Below the pieces are notes generated by a model, which was given only the letters and a program-made list of their open reading frames with translations, had not been told where the DNA came from and made no database searches. 64,000 nt of DNA from contig OZ025249.1 of NCBI GenBank assembly GCA_964019135.1, positions 5,134,039-5,198,038 of the forward strand, in the 5' to 3' direction. Made by a program: the position numbers and the translations under genes. The stretch's first letter is position 1; every line of letters begins with the position of its first letter. The DNA is from Arenicola marina. Lineage: Eukaryota; Annelida; Polychaeta; Arenicolidae. This document shows positions 11,426 through 24,118 of this stretch, in pieces.

Positions 11426-12589
11426 CCCTCTCTGTTGCTTAGTGTTATGCCCTCCATTGTACAGTCTGATTCTTGTGCCATCGTATCAAAGTTGCCCTGG
11501 AGTATTATATATTTCCTCGGTTTGTTTATAATATTTGTATTTTAGTAACCTTTTCAATTGACGACAAAAGTGGCGTGTAAAAATGGTGGATTTATGCGTC
11601 TGTTGTCTGAGTTTTTTATTGTATGAGTTGTGCGTGCAATCAACACATGCTTTATGTTTTAGTGTGAGGACGTATTGGAAACAAGTATTGTGTCGTATCT
11701 ATGGTAGCCCTTTAATCAAACCACTGTCAATAGGACCGTCTATTTCAGTGTGTACACTGTCTATGTTGTATGCTATCAGATGATAACACACCTCATGATA
11801 TTTGTACAAAGGTCATAACTCTAGCACTGGAACTGCTAGTATACACTAACAAAATGAGCATTAATCTCTGTATATATATTTATATCTCACTTTTATGATT
11901 AGTCCATATATATTTACTGTCGTTTACCCTAAATGGAACATGACAATATAGTTGTAAAAAACGACTTGTTGAATGTTACAATAAACTTTGATCTTTTGAC
12001 AGCAGGAATGTGTCAATGATTTATGTATTTGTTGGTATACAGTGCTTTTAAAGGCATCGAAAGACCGTCACCGCCCCCCCCCCCCCCTCTCCCCCCCCCC
12101 CCACACACACACACCCACAACACTCTCGCATGACTCCCACCCTTGGCATTTGCTTATGAATGGATAATATCATTTATGCATATGACCCTGTGACGAATAA
12201 GTAGTTTTAAGAACTTCAGTGAACGGCTGGCTGACAAAAAATATTTGTCATGCAAGTCTCAAGAATGTTTTATATATGTATTCCTACATTCATTAAACTA
12301 GAAGCGTCGTCGGTTACTGGACTCGATCGAGGCACTTCACTTCTGAAGATCATGCAAAAACGTGGATTGTACGTGCAAGAAGTCCAATAGATATTGCTTA
12401 TGGCTTTGGTGAGGCCTACTTGGCTTGCATTTATCACTCTCAAATCATTAATAGTAGAGATATTAGGCATGCTCTCGGAATAACAAGATGCAAAAGGTGC
12501 TTGAAAGTATCACGTTGAAGTAAAGTTTATGCCTTTTTGAAGGGCGTGTCCTTTGAGTATGTCACGGGTTGCTCACGGTGTGCTGTGCG
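11426..12589. other. Intergenic, AT-rich with a C-rich tract
   Basis: No gene is recognised. A C/T homopolymer-like tract followed by (CA)n sits near 12074-12117. The remainder is AT-rich unique sequence with short frames only. Confidence 0.4.
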
Positions 12590-12935
12590 TACACGCGCGT
12601 CGATACGTACCCGCGATTGGCAGACACATACGTCGATACGTACCCGCGATTGGCAGACACATACGTCGATTTGTACCCGCGATGGGCAGACACACATACG
12701 TCGATTCGTACCCGCGATGGGCTGGACACACATACGTCGATTCGTACCCGCGATGGGCAGACACACATACGTCGCTTCGTACCCGCGATGGGCAGACACA
12801 CATACGTCGATTCGTACCCGCGATGGGCTGGACACACATACGTCGATTCGTACCCGCGATGGGCTGGACACACATACGTCAATTCGTACCCGCGATGGGC
12901 TGGACACACATACGTCGATTCGTACCCGGGTTTGA
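12590..12935. repeat. 33-36-bp minisatellite
   Basis: About ten units contain CGTACCCGCGATKGGC and ACATACGTCGATTCG. Unit length varies (33, 35 and 36 bp) through CAGACA, CAGACACA or TGGACACA spacers. TACGTC/ACGT cores recur. Frames stay open on both strands for compositional reasons. Confidence 0.93.
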
Positions 12936-13290
12936 GTGGCTTGCAAAACTGCATCCCTGGACGTATAGCTCTGACCCACACTCCATAACTGGTTTTTTGC
13001 CGTTCATGTGGAGGGGCGGATACTCCCTCCCCCCCCCCCCCCCCACCGCCTTTTCTTACCCCTAGTCAATCTACCTTCCACCCCCTCGATACCCACCCCA
13101 TCCCACCCTCACCTTGCCCTGACCCTCCTTCTGTGTAGGTCTATTTGCACTCCCTCCATGACGCTCCTCCCTTCGTCCGACCGGTCTCAGCAACCGCTGG
13201 CTGCCGGGCTGACTGGCTGACTGGCTGCCTGCCCGAGTACCCCACCACCCCTCCCCCGCCCTCTCTCTATCTCCCTCCCCTCCCCTCCCC
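12936..13290. other. Pyrimidine-rich intergenic stretch
   Basis: A long C-rich run at about 13027-13045 is followed by C/T-rich sequence to 13290. No gene is seen here; it leads directly into the candidate first exon. Confidence 0.4.
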
Positions 13291-13402
13291 GCCCCTCTCG
13301 GTCTCTCCGACTCCCGGCGCGCTGCCTCCTCTCACTCTGTCGCCATCAGTTACCAGACGGACGCAGCCGCACGAAGTCTCCGCATCTTCCATTCACTCTA
13401 AG
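13291..13402 (+). promoter_or_regulatory. Candidate TATA-less promoter and non-coding first exon with splice donor
   Basis: After a C/T-rich stretch, a GC- and CpG-rich segment (CCCGGCGCGCTGCC, then an initiator-like TCAGTTACC at 13346-13354) ends in a strong donor, CTCTAAG|GTAAGAAGG, with GT at 13403. No ATG reads into a frame that reaches the donor convincingly, so it would be 5' UTR. No partner acceptor can be assigned. The Ly6 gene has an acceptor-like sequence just before its start codon (43379), but a 30-kb link would be speculation. Confidence 0.3.
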
Positions 13403-15535
13403 GTAAGAAGGTCCCCATTATATACAGATGCTCACGCAAAATGCCGGGCGGAACATCCCGTGGCCAGGTCGCAATAACAACAAGAATAATTTCTTTTCAC
13501 CGTGGCGCTCTGCATGCGATAACTGCCCTGGTGAGAGCGGAGCGGAGAGTTGGATGTTCAAAGCCCCTCCCGCGCGCTCTGTCTCTGGACCTCGAACATT
13601 GGGCTTCATGGGCCGAACTCTGACATATCATTATTGTATCTACTCAGTTGTCTGTCTGGGTTGTGTAGGTGGTCTGTCTGGGTTGTGTAGTTGGTCTGTC
13701 TAGGTTGTGTAGGTGGAGTATTACCATCGCGGCGGTAAATCGGCGTTAAAATCCCCTTTTCTGATGTGAAAATACGGAAATAATGACATGTTTTCGAAGA
13801 AAAGGAGCTTTTATGAATGAAAGTAAAGGCATCCACCCATGTTATATTATCACGCAGGCGAAAATCTATCAGTGTAAATGGCCGCTAATGTTAAGTATTA
13901 TGCTGACTTGGACACACTGTACGGACACTGGTTATTGGTTATTGCGGACTTATTCACAGACTAAACCCCTCTCTCACACATGTGGGACGTTTATATGAAC
14001 GAGAAACTCTTCTTTAGTGTTCTGATCGATATTGATCTGGAAGACAAATAAACAGGGTTCTATACCGTATTTAAACTGTTCATGAACGACTAAAATTGAC
14101 AACGCCCTTGCCGCTCAGAGCGTGGCCACTTTTTGGCCGATGACTGGGTGACAACGCCCTTTCGCAGAGCATATACGTTTTTGGCCGAGAACTGGATGAA
14201 AATACCCTTGTTGCCCTGCCTGTAAATGGCAAATACATGCCATCATGTTGGCGTGCATGTAATTCAGGAGTAGGCCCTAGAAGGAAACCCGGCCAAAACA
14301 TTAAAGTCACCGTAAAAAGTAAGCTTTGGACGAGCGGAGACGCAAAATCTAGCCATCCAGATTTCCTGTATGATTTCAGAAGCGCGCGCATGCAAAGACC
14401 ATCAGTCTGTATGGAACTGTTTTGGGGGCAACTCTTTTCTGTTGGTCTTTTGGACTGGAGAAACCTTTTATTTAGGCAGAAAAAGTAGTCGTTCCCAATG
14501 GTACATACTTGTCGAATACAATCCTCGATGGTTTACAGTTATACAGGCGGCCCGGCTGGTTCGCTTGTTTACATATTGTTTAATAGTAAATTGAACTGTA
14601 TATGGTCCGGGTTGGGGCAATGATGGGGGGGGGGGGCGGGTAACTGATCCATTGTGTTAGAAAGCGCTTTGATCGCATATTTCGAAGTTGCAGTCAAACA
14701 AAAAATGTGGTACTGGTGTGGACTGGGCACTCATAGCTAAATTAGCTTGGACCCCGCGTTGGTTCCTGCACAGACGGCAGTCAGTGGTACCAGTCAAATT
14801 ATTTGTTGGGGATATTTATTTCTGAGAGTTAGAAACTTTTATTTTGCCATATATTATATTATGTCCCAGAATGAAATAATATTTCTAAATGTGGTCTGAA
14901 AAAGGGTGTATGAAATATTTTAACAGGAAACCAGCCGGTCAAATTATCTGAGACCCTACTCTTGGTTCACTTAGGTCACAACTGTCATCGGGCGAAACAT
15001 ATATATGTCGGGGTCACTGCCATCTCTTCGGTATGGCGTGTGGCGGGGTGGTGAACCAGTCACGTAAGATAATGCAGTTTAGATCGATATAACTCACAAA
15101 AAAATATTTTCTTGTGTCATCAATGTGACCTGCAAAGGTTCAGTCCCCAAACTGGTGGCAGGCTTTGGCTACAGGTCCGCTGCAACTATTTACTGAGCAA
15201 TCGTCTCCTTTGAAGTTCTAATGATGGTGCCAACACCTACATAACGCGCCCCCCCCACCCCCAGTATTTACGTGGGCCATCTGAAAGAAAGTAACTACGC
15301 GACAGAATATTCGCCTCACAGGTACATATCGTCGAGAATTGTGCTGAAGGCCAAACATATCCAGGGTTGTTTTGACCAGCCCGGGTCAGGGGTCAAGGGC
15401 CAGGCCGATCGTGGGCGGGATAGGATGGTTGGGGGCGGGGGAGGGGGGGGGGGTGAGAGGGATGTCAAAACCGCCAACAGCGGGTGTGGCTGCCCAGGTG
15501 CTGTGACCGCCGGTCGCAATAACTTAATTAACGTG
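13403..15535. other. Intergenic, no gene seen
   Basis: Short repeats of TAGGTGGTCTGTCTGGGTTG type occur near 13640-13715. Near 14096-14225 two diverged copies of a roughly 60-bp unit are visible (ACAACGCCCTT ... TTTTTGGCCGA, with GAACTGGATGA in the second). A reverse frame across 14080-14391 may be a decayed mobile element but I do not recognise it. G/C runs occur near 14625-14637 and 15430-15450. Confidence 0.4.
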
Positions 15536-16600
15536 ACACTCCGGCAGATACACTCCGGCAGATACCCTCCGGCAGATACACTCCGGCAGATACACTCCGG
15601 CAGATGCACTCCGGCAGATACACTCCGGCAGATACACTCCGGCAGATGCACTCCGGCAGATACACTCCGGCAGATACACTGATACACTCCGGCAGATACA
15701 CTCCGGCAGATACACTGATACACTCCGGCAGATACACTCTGGCAGATACACTCCGGCAGATACACTCAGGCAGATACACTCCGGCAGATGCACTCCGGCA
15801 GATACACTGATACACTCCGGCAGATACACTCCGGCAGATGCACTCCGGCAGATACACTCCGGCAGATACACTCCGGCAGATACACTCCGGCAGATGCACT
15901 CCGGCAGATGCACTCCGGCAGATGCACTCCGGCAGATACACTCCGGCAGATGCACTCCGGCAGATACACTCCGGCAGATACACTGATACACTCCGGCAGA
16001 TACACTGATACACTCCGGCAGATACACTCCGGCAGATACACTCCGGCAGATGCACTCCGGCAGATACACTCCGGCAGATACACTCCGGCAGATGCACTCC
16101 GGCAGATACACTCCGGCAGATGCACTCCGGCAGATACACTCCGGCAGATACACTCCGGCAGATACACTCCGGCAGATACACTGATACACTCCGGCAGATA
16201 CACTCCGGCAGATACACTCCGGCAGATGCACTCCGGCAGATACACTCCGGCAGATACACTCCGGCAGATACACTCCGGCAGATGCACTCCGGCAGATACA
16301 CTCCGGCAGATACACTCCGGTAGATACACTGATACACTCCGGCAGATACACTCCGGCAGATACACTCCGGCAGATGCACTCCGGCAGATACACTCCGGCA
16401 GATACACTCCGGCAGATGCACTCCGGCAGATACACTCCGGCAGATACACTCCGGCAGATACACTCCGGCAGATACACTGATACACTCCGGCAGATACACT
16501 GATACACTCCGGCAGATACACTGATGCACTCCGGCAGATACACTCCGGCAGATACACTCCGGCAGATATACTCCGGCAGATACGCTCCGGCAGATGTTGT
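15536..16600. repeat. 14-bp minisatellite (about 75 copies)
   Basis: Units of CTCCGGCAGATACA or CTCCGGCAGATGCA repeat in tandem. Occasional CTGATACA insertions shift the period. Since 14 is not a multiple of three and most units lack stops, long Cys/Ser-rich frames appear on the minus strand and shorter ones on the plus; none has gene structure. Confidence 0.95.
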
Positions 16601-16829
16601 TCGCTAACACTCTAACCTTTCACTCCGGCCTCTCATTAACACTTACCTCTCTTCGCGAGGCCCGTATTTCAGAAAGCCCGAAGCGATAATTGTTTGACAT
16701 GGCAAAAACGTCTTTCTATGTGGTAGATATATATATACACGATTCTGGGTTTAGATCTCGGAACATTCTTGTTACTATTCAGAATATAAGGTCGGGGGGG
16801 GGGGGCATTTTCTCCTATGTATGTATGAG
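16601..16829. other. Unique spacer
   Basis: Sequence between two arrays with no supported feature other than a G run near 16796-16806. Confidence 0.4.
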
Positions 16830-16965
16830 GGCGGGAGGTGGGTTGGGGTGGGTGGCATTGTGAGTGGTGTGATGGTGGGTGGTGTGGGGGTGGACGGCAT
16901 TGTGAGTGGTGTGGGGGTGGACGGCATTGTGAGTGGTGTAGGGGTGGGTGGTACTGTGCGGGCGC
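16830..16965. repeat. GGTGG-rich imperfect tandem repeat
   Basis: Three to four imperfect units carry GGCATTGTGAGTGGTGTG followed by GGGGTGGAC. The strand is strongly G-rich. Confidence 0.8.
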
Positions 16966-17389
16966 CAGGAATGTAGCATGTTGTTGGTCGTCACGTCGTT
17001 GGGACAACCATAACACGTACTTGATGGGACGCGGGAAGGGGGGGGGTGGGGTGTCGTTCGTCCTCCCCCCCCCCTCTATACTGGGGGGTATCTCCTGGCT
17101 GCCCCACCACACCTACAAACTGCTGTTGCAGCCATGTCGCCTTTGGCAAACGTTGTGACCGCCTCGATGAACAGGCGCCACCTAGCGTCTCTCCTAAAAA
17201 TGCATCTCCACCTACCTGCACCCCCCACCCCCACCCCCGCCCCTGGCACACTACCACCAGACCCCCCCCTCTGTTACCACCATGCCCGCGCCCTGTTACC
17301 ACCACGCCCCCCCCCCCCCTTACCTATTCATTTGTTGCATAGGCCTATATTTCTACGTTGGTCGACAATGCGCTACATCGGCCTGTATT
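16966..17389. other. C-rich intergenic stretch
   Basis: G and C runs alternate with short unique segments; a long C run lies near 17307-17318. AGGCGCCACCTAGCG at 17173-17187 is CTCF-like on the minus strand. No gene is supported. Confidence 0.4.
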
Positions 17390-17575
17390 AGGCCTAATGC
17401 TGACCCCTACTGGACGCGGTACGCGAAGCGGCGGCGTGAACCGAACTGCGACGGAACCGAGGTAACGGCTCGGACGCGATGACCCTCGCCCACGATCTCC
17501 CGGCAGAGGGCGTTACGCACGAGTTCCCTCTGAGTGCCTCGCCCACTGCACGCCATTAGTCGCGCGATTTTGAGT
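17390..17575 (+). promoter_or_regulatory. CpG-rich patch with donor-like site
   Basis: CpG is locally frequent (GCGGTACGCGAAGCGGCGGCG and neighbours), and CCGAG|GTAACGG near 17457-17467 resembles a splice donor. CCGGCAGAGGGCG at 17500-17512 matches a CTCF core. A promoter or first exon is possible but there is no other support. Confidence 0.25.
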
Positions 17576-20500
17576 AATTAAAATATCCGTGTTACTTTGG
17601 AACTATGTTTTCGAGTTCGATCGAGGTCAAAGGCGTGAAGCGCTTTGAACTTTGACCCATGTGTTATTTTGAAATGTTGTTTACCCTTAACCCTTCCCCT
17701 TTTGTTCGTACGAAAACAGAGCCCCCCCCCCCCCCCGGGAATGTCTATATCTTTCAACTCTGTATCGAAAATGCCAAATTCAACCTAAACGCCCTCTAGC
17801 AAAGACCCTTCTTAATATTATCTCATGAATAATCCAGAACGAGGCTACCATGGCAGCGGTCCCACTGCATGCGGCACACTAACATGGCGACTGGCACTAA
17901 CCTCTCGGGTGTTTCGCATAATCCGTCGGTTACACAGAGCGATCGTGACTTTTTATCGTTCCTGGCTATATATTTACATTTGTTGAAGAATAGGTCACAA
18001 AGTGTAGTAAATCGTCAGGACATAACCACACCAGCAAAGGCTAGTTCAACGTTTAAAGTTCAAAGTTTATATCCATAACATGAGAGGCAAGTTTGAAACT
18101 GTCATGAAAGCAAGTCCTGGCGTATTCCAAAACTTCCCAAGATACCCTTCAGTACACGAACCTGGCATTTGAAAAAGTACACTGAGGCTGATGACAACAG
18201 CGTGATCCAGAAGCTTGTAATAGAACATCTAAAATCAGGGGGTCACTCCACGGATCGTCTAGCTATGGCTAATAAATAAATCGGGTTGAGACGATAAAGT
18301 GCACTTGATCAATTAATATTCGAAATAGAAATATTACTATTGCAATAATAATAATGCTTCGTGTTACATTATAATTGCATTAATCGTTCAAGCAGTGGAT
18401 GCCGGTTGTAGGCATATATTGCAGGAGTCTTTGCAACCTGCAGATGCTGGGCTGACGGTTCGAGTCACATGGTAATTAGAAAAGCCTGTTACAAACGATT
18501 ATCATACCATTGTAAAAGTCCAAAACGCCCAATGACGATTTATTTTCTCATCAAGTTTGACTGAGGTTCTTGTAGTTTTTTCCGGGGAATTGCTTTTCAT
18601 TTGCACCTGTGTCAGATTTCTTCTATCACTTGAGGCTTCTCTTGGACAGTTTCAGTGGTATATGTGTCGGATGTGTATGTAAGTGGGTCCTACAATGTCA
18701 TGAGAAACACACCTAATCATGTTGATATGTTTTGTTTACAGCACGATGTCTTTTTCTAGTTCCCATATTTTATATAGTGGGTAAGAATATATGCGGACGA
18801 TATAAACCACAGTAATGTTCACTCTATTATGCACCCAAACTTGACGTGAGTCTGGAGGGAACGGCACCAGGTCTTTCTCCAATTAAAATCGTCTTTGGTA
18901 AATTGCTCCCAGCGCATCAGTGCTAGTTGTAATCTGTCAAGCAGAATTACATGTATTAACATATCCCCACCACAGTACTCCATGGGGTAACCCCCCAAGA
19001 AAGAGATGGCCCCAGAGAGGTGACTGTATGGAAGTGGAGACTGCCCCATTAATTTGAGATAAGGCCAACTGACACATAGGACACGCCATTAAATTATGTG
19101 TTTCTCATTTAGTTTGAACCACTTTAAATAATCAAATAATGATTGAACTTCTTCATTTAGCTTATTTCAAGCTACTGAGTTGTTGTTGCTGAGTCAATCC
19201 ATGCGTCATACCTCACTGTTTAGTGTCAAGGGTAAAAAAATAAATCTGTCACACAAAGCCAAGAAACAAAATTGTGACTATCATTGGCCTTGGGCAAGGC
19301 GGGATCTCGAAGGGCCATCTGGTTTCAATGTCATCTTCACTAGACCATGCAATATCCAGATAGGATACCGGTAGGCCTTGCCAAACGACGACGTGTTACT
19401 GTTAGTGACTGTGCAATGTAGGGTCAGTGTTGTAGTCGAAGTAAACTAAATTTTAGGCGATACCTTCGACTATTCTCTTCAAATAACAGTGGCAATAAGT
19501 GAACGAATACCTAAAAATTAGGCCCACCGTCACTTCGGATTATTACCATCCATTCTTGGCGTATTTTTTTGTCTTTGAGCAATTGGTGGAAGCTGTTTTC
19601 AGCTGCCATTAACACAGAGGGAACACATCAGCGCGCCATGTTGCCACCGACGCTTCGCGTTGCTGCGCGGGCAGCCTCGTTCTGGTGCCGCATGCATAAA
19701 TTTTGAGAAGGGCCTATTCGTGACCCCATCACGGTTGAGGTCAAGAGCAGAGGTGATGTGAGGAGCGAGAGGCAAAAGTGGTATGGCCGGATGGTCCCAC
19801 TCTCGTCGCGCTCTCCTCAAGCTCCGATACCTCTCTCAGAGTCACACAGAACAATAAAGACTGGACTTGCCTCCCAACTGAAGGCACGAATACCTATCGC
19901 ATATCTATACAGTGAAGGTCTTTGTGGACCCAAGTTGATACAAGAAGTGGAGTCCAGCTCGCAGGAGCCATCTCTTCAGCAGCGTACAGTCACTGTATGT
20001 AGATCTACATCTAGGCCCGGCAACAGGTTGCAGACTATTTCTTGGGAGATCACACCTCAGCTATGTAGGTTGATACCATTATGGCCAGGCTCAGCAGTTC
20101 CTTATTTGTAACTCTAACAGCTGTCACTTAAGAAACAAATGTAGGCCGAGGCTCTCGTTGTCGTTGGTGTGGCCCACACCACCACCGTCACCTGTGGCTG
20201 TTGGGAGGTCGCCCGGTCGTCACTCAACATTGGTTAACCGGATGTGTCTACCACCTGGGCCGGAGTACGACACTACGGGCTACTTCCTGCAGGGCCAATC
20301 ACCGTCTAGAGGTCCGATAATTGAACGAATCACCGCTGGGCACTTCAAATGAACGAACAAATCACAATTAAAGGTGTCCTTATTAAGTTGGCCAATCACA
20401 ATTAAGGACATATGTTTGACCGTAGGTTGATGACACGAAGAACTGCATGAGGACGCCCAGGTGTGATCAATAACATCATGGCTGGACTAAAGAGAAAGGC

Positions 20501-21589
20501 AGCTGGGGCTAACTAGTGACCCACAAACCTCAAATACTTCAAGTTTCAGGATATGCATAGATAAACGCTGAATACAATAACTAATCATTATCTCGTGTAA
20601 ACGGATGTCGCTTTGGGATTTTAAAGAAAAGAATTTTAGTGAAAATACCAATCAACAAAATTATCGCCCAACACTGCCAGCTGGCTACCTTGACCCTCGA
20701 AGCGGAACCCTTCACTGGGCACCCCAACCCCACCCATACCCATACCCATACCACCCCACCCCACCTCACCGCTCCAGCACAAATCCATAGAGGTTTGGCT
20801 TCCGCCTTGTGTTAGCCTATCCCACCCCAGAGACCGTATCGACTTTAGCAGCTGCATCATCGATCAATAGCATACCACAACACGCAATTATTGAGGTGGA
20901 TGGTGATGCCACGGTTAAATTTAACGCTTTTCCTTGCCGTCCGTACCGACGTGGAATGAGCAACTCCAACACAGATTTTCCCCGCCTTAAATCGTGCCTT
21001 GCTAAATGTCGTCTGCTACTTTGTCTGTATCCTTAAAAAAATTGTCGTCTTTTGAACCTCGGCCCTTCTAACGCTAACGGCAAAAACGCTTTTAGTCGTA
21101 ATAGATTGTTCCAAAGACTAATCTACCTTGTCAGGGCATCGCCATGTTCATTAAACCATGTGCCAATGGATGTTGCTGAGGTATTTTTCACCCACCATCA
21201 AAACACGTAGTTTGGTTTCCAGTAGCTATATCCCCCAGCCTTCGCACGATATCTGCGTCATCGCTGTCTGATCTGCTATGCATCACGTGATCAGCCAAAC
21301 CGAATGGCTACTTGGAGTTGGCGGCTGCCTGAGGGCGGTTGCCACAACCTACAGTCATCGTGTAACATGCGAAATGATGTGGGTGAGGTGATGCGGGTAG
21401 GGGATAGGAGTGGGGCGGGAGGCACATATAGTGTGGGTTGGGGTCGGTGTTGAGTGTTGACTGCCAGGGCAACCACAGCTAGTTCCTTTGAATGTATCTG
21501 GGAGCAGGGGTGAGGATGGGTGTGTGTGTGTGTAGGGGGGGGGGGGGGGGTTAGGAGGAGTCTCCCAAGTTATATATCGATTTAATTTA
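17576..21589. other. Intergenic or intronic sequence, no gene seen
   Basis: Mixed unique sequence. A C run lies at about 17722-17736. A small CCCATA/CCACC microsatellite lies at 20721-20770. G runs appear near 21534-21550. Several open frames of 60-117 codons are present but none shows recognisable motifs, splice signals or sustained codon pattern. Confidence 0.4.
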
Positions 21590-21675
21590 GCCAGGTTCAA
21601 AATATCGAATACAGTTACCAACATTGCTCCTTGACGCCAGGTTCAAAATATCGAATACAGTTACCAACATTGCTC
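21590..21675. repeat. 40-bp direct duplication
   Basis: An identical 40-bp sequence beginning GCCAGGTTCAAAATATCG occurs at 21590-21629 and 21636-21675, separated by six bases. It is a recent local duplication. Confidence 0.95.
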
Positions 21676-22470
21676 TGACGCACAGAATGTCCCCCCCCCC
21701 ATCCCTGACGCCCATGAAAGTTTCCCGACCAGTGTTTAATTGCCTTTTAAACAGCAGTAAACGACGAAATATAGGTTCTCTTCAATAGGTTTTCTAACGG
21801 GAATATTTCATTCAACAAGACTGTTTGTGTATGGGGCTTTTCCTTGGAATATTTTGTATTGACGAGATTTGTATTTTGGCGCTTTGTCAATTGAGGAACC
21901 AGATTTTATTCTAAGTCTTATTTTTACAACTTGGATGTATCAGTTTGGTGATACTAATACCAACATGTACATATGCATATATCATACGAATAATGCTAAT
22001 ATTAACAAAAGTGAAGAAGTCTTTATGAATATAACACGCCCTGTTGATCACCGACCCCACTCGCCAATGGCACGGTGACCTTTAGCCATAGATCGCCCCC
22101 TCCCCCCCCCCCCCCCCACCCTTGTTTGTTCATATTGATTCCAACTTGTAAGGGGTTGTTTTGCTCCGATAGGGTCATATACAGGGCATCGCCCAAGGGG
22201 GAAGGGGTGTGGAGCTTGGATGGGTTCCCCTGTTTTTGAAGTCCAAAAGCTATACCGCCAACAGTGTTACTTTAAAATGTGAGACTGTGTCACAATGTAA
22301 TCAGGTAAAGCGAAATTGGACCATTTAACCATTCCATTTCGATTAGCTTAGAAGGCCCATGATATATGACGTCACCTTGTTCTTTTTTGGTGTCCCTTTG
22401 CAAAGCTACCTCCATTCCACTGGGTCTCTTTCGCAACCATCCGGTCAGCAGCCCTTCGCGCCTCGGACCA
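21676..22470. other. Intergenic, no gene seen
   Basis: AT-rich unique sequence with a C run at about 22094-22117. Nothing coding is supported. Confidence 0.4.
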
Positions 22471-22490
22471 CTGGCGCCCCCTCGCGGCCG
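22471..22490 (-). promoter_or_regulatory. CTCF-like motif
   Basis: On the minus strand this reads CCGCGAGGGGGCGCCAG within the 20 bases, close to the conserved bilaterian CTCF core. The call is from pattern only. Confidence 0.35.
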
Positions 22491-22574
22491 AGATTAAGCC
22501 ATGGCAGTTATCGCTCCAGGCAGCTCTCCCTGTGGCGGCAGACCCAAAGCGTCCAGTCCCGCGTCATCCGTACA

Positions 22575-22990
22575 CAGTGACCATATCCTCTCGCCCTACC
22601 CCGCCTCCAGCTCCACACCCTGTTCCTCCCCCTGCTCCACGCCCTGTCCCCCCGTCCCACCGCCTAACCCTCCCCATGGCCGACTCCATGTCCCTCCCCA
22701 TGCCCAACCCCCTGTCCCACCGCCTGACCCTCCCTATGGCCGACCCCTTTTCCCTCCCCCTGCCCCCCCCCTCCCGTCTCCTCATGCCCCACCCCATGTC
22801 TCTCCCCCTGCCCGACGCCATGTCCCTGCCCCTCCCCCTCCGCTTTCCACCCTGCCCCACCTGCTGTCTCTCCGTATGCCCCACCATCTAACTTTCCCCA
22901 TTCCCGACCCCATGCCCCACCCCCGTGTCCTGAACCCTAGTCCAAACCCGCTTCCCTCAACGATCATCATTAACCCCCCTCCCCCGCCAC
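22575..22990. repeat. CCC-rich low-complexity tract with imperfect CCATGTCCCT repeats
   Basis: A purine/pyrimidine-asymmetric tract of CCCTCCCC and CCCATGGCCGAC-type units. Pro-rich frames on the plus strand and Gly/Arg-rich frames on the minus strand are by-products of the composition. Confidence 0.8.
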
Positions 22991-23845
22991 CCTCCCGTCG
23001 AGGTGGTAGGGCGCTGATTGTACACTCACTCCGGGCCGGGCCGGGCTGTGGGTGGAGGGGAGGGGGTGGGGGCTCTCACGGGGGGTCTGGCTGGGGCCAT
23101 CTCCTGGCCGGCCGGTCCATCGATCCACTCTCCCAGTGAGTGAGTCACCGGCCTCCTTTTGGGGGTTTTTTTGTGCGTGGCTCGCCGCCAAAAACTTCAA
23201 CAAAACAAAACGTCCCATACCAGACAAAGTACAAACCTGTTATAGGGTATCCGGTGGAAATCAGAGAATGGTTTCTGGTTGCAGCACAAATTGACGATGT
23301 CCTTTATGACGTTGTATACCTGACGTCTTGTTTCAGTAAACAGAGGAAAGCGAAATAAAGTACTCTGTTATGGCTGGTTCCACGATTTCTCTCTCAGAGT
23401 GTTGCAGCCATGGCCCCTATACGAGGAGCTGCCTGTGGGAGGCTGGTGCCCCCCTTCCCCGGTCGTCTCTCTGATACCACCCTTCATGCACTCCTGTTAC
23501 TGTTGGTGGCAATGATAATGCATGTACCACAATGATCACACCTATACTACAATGATAATACATACACATTGCTGGAATCAATACCAACGTATTGTAAAAC
23601 CCACCACAAACCCATCCCCAGACCTTGGCCGGGCGGGGAGTCGAGAAGCTAATCATCATGATATATTGGCAGATCCCGGATTTGCCGGCTATCTCTACCC
23701 ACCAGATGTCGCTACGGGAGGGCATAATAAAAACATCTGCGCATGGACCGAGAGGCCTTGGCGGGCAGATGATGGACAGCGAGGCGGGGATGATGGAGAA
23801 ATTAACTCCCGCTCACACAGCGCCGCGCCCTCTACCGGCAGCCGT
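22991..23845. other. Intergenic, no gene seen
   Basis: GC-rich left part (22991-23150) and mixed remainder. GCGCCCTCTACCGGCAG at 23825-23841 resembles a CTCF core on the minus strand. No gene is supported. Confidence 0.4.
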
Positions 23846-24118
23846 CGGGAGCGGATCCCAGGCAGACTGGGGGCGGATCCCGGGCAGACCGGGGGTGGAT
23901 CCCAGGCAGAGCGGGGGCGGATCCCAGGCAGAGCGGGGGCAGATCCCAGGCAGACCGGGGGCGGATCCCAGGCAGACCGGGGGCCGATCCCATGCAGACT
24001 GGGGGCGGATCCCAGGCAGAGCGGGGGCGGATCCCAGGCAGAGCGGGGGCGGATCCCAGGCAGACCGGGGGCGGATCTCAGGCAGACCGGGGGCGGATCT
24101 CAAGCAGCCCGGGGGGGG
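23846..24118. repeat. 22-bp minisatellite (about 12 copies)
   Basis: Units of GGGGGCGGATCCCAGGCAGA type repeat every 22 bp, each with a BamHI-like GGATCC palindrome in most copies, ending in a G run. Period 22 leaves plus-strand frames open because no frame meets a stop. Confidence 0.93.

Noticed and set aside
15524..16610. Cys/Ser-rich 340-360-codon minus-strand frames
   Set aside because: Pure translation of a 14-bp tandem repeat in several phases, with no start context, splice signals or unique sequence.
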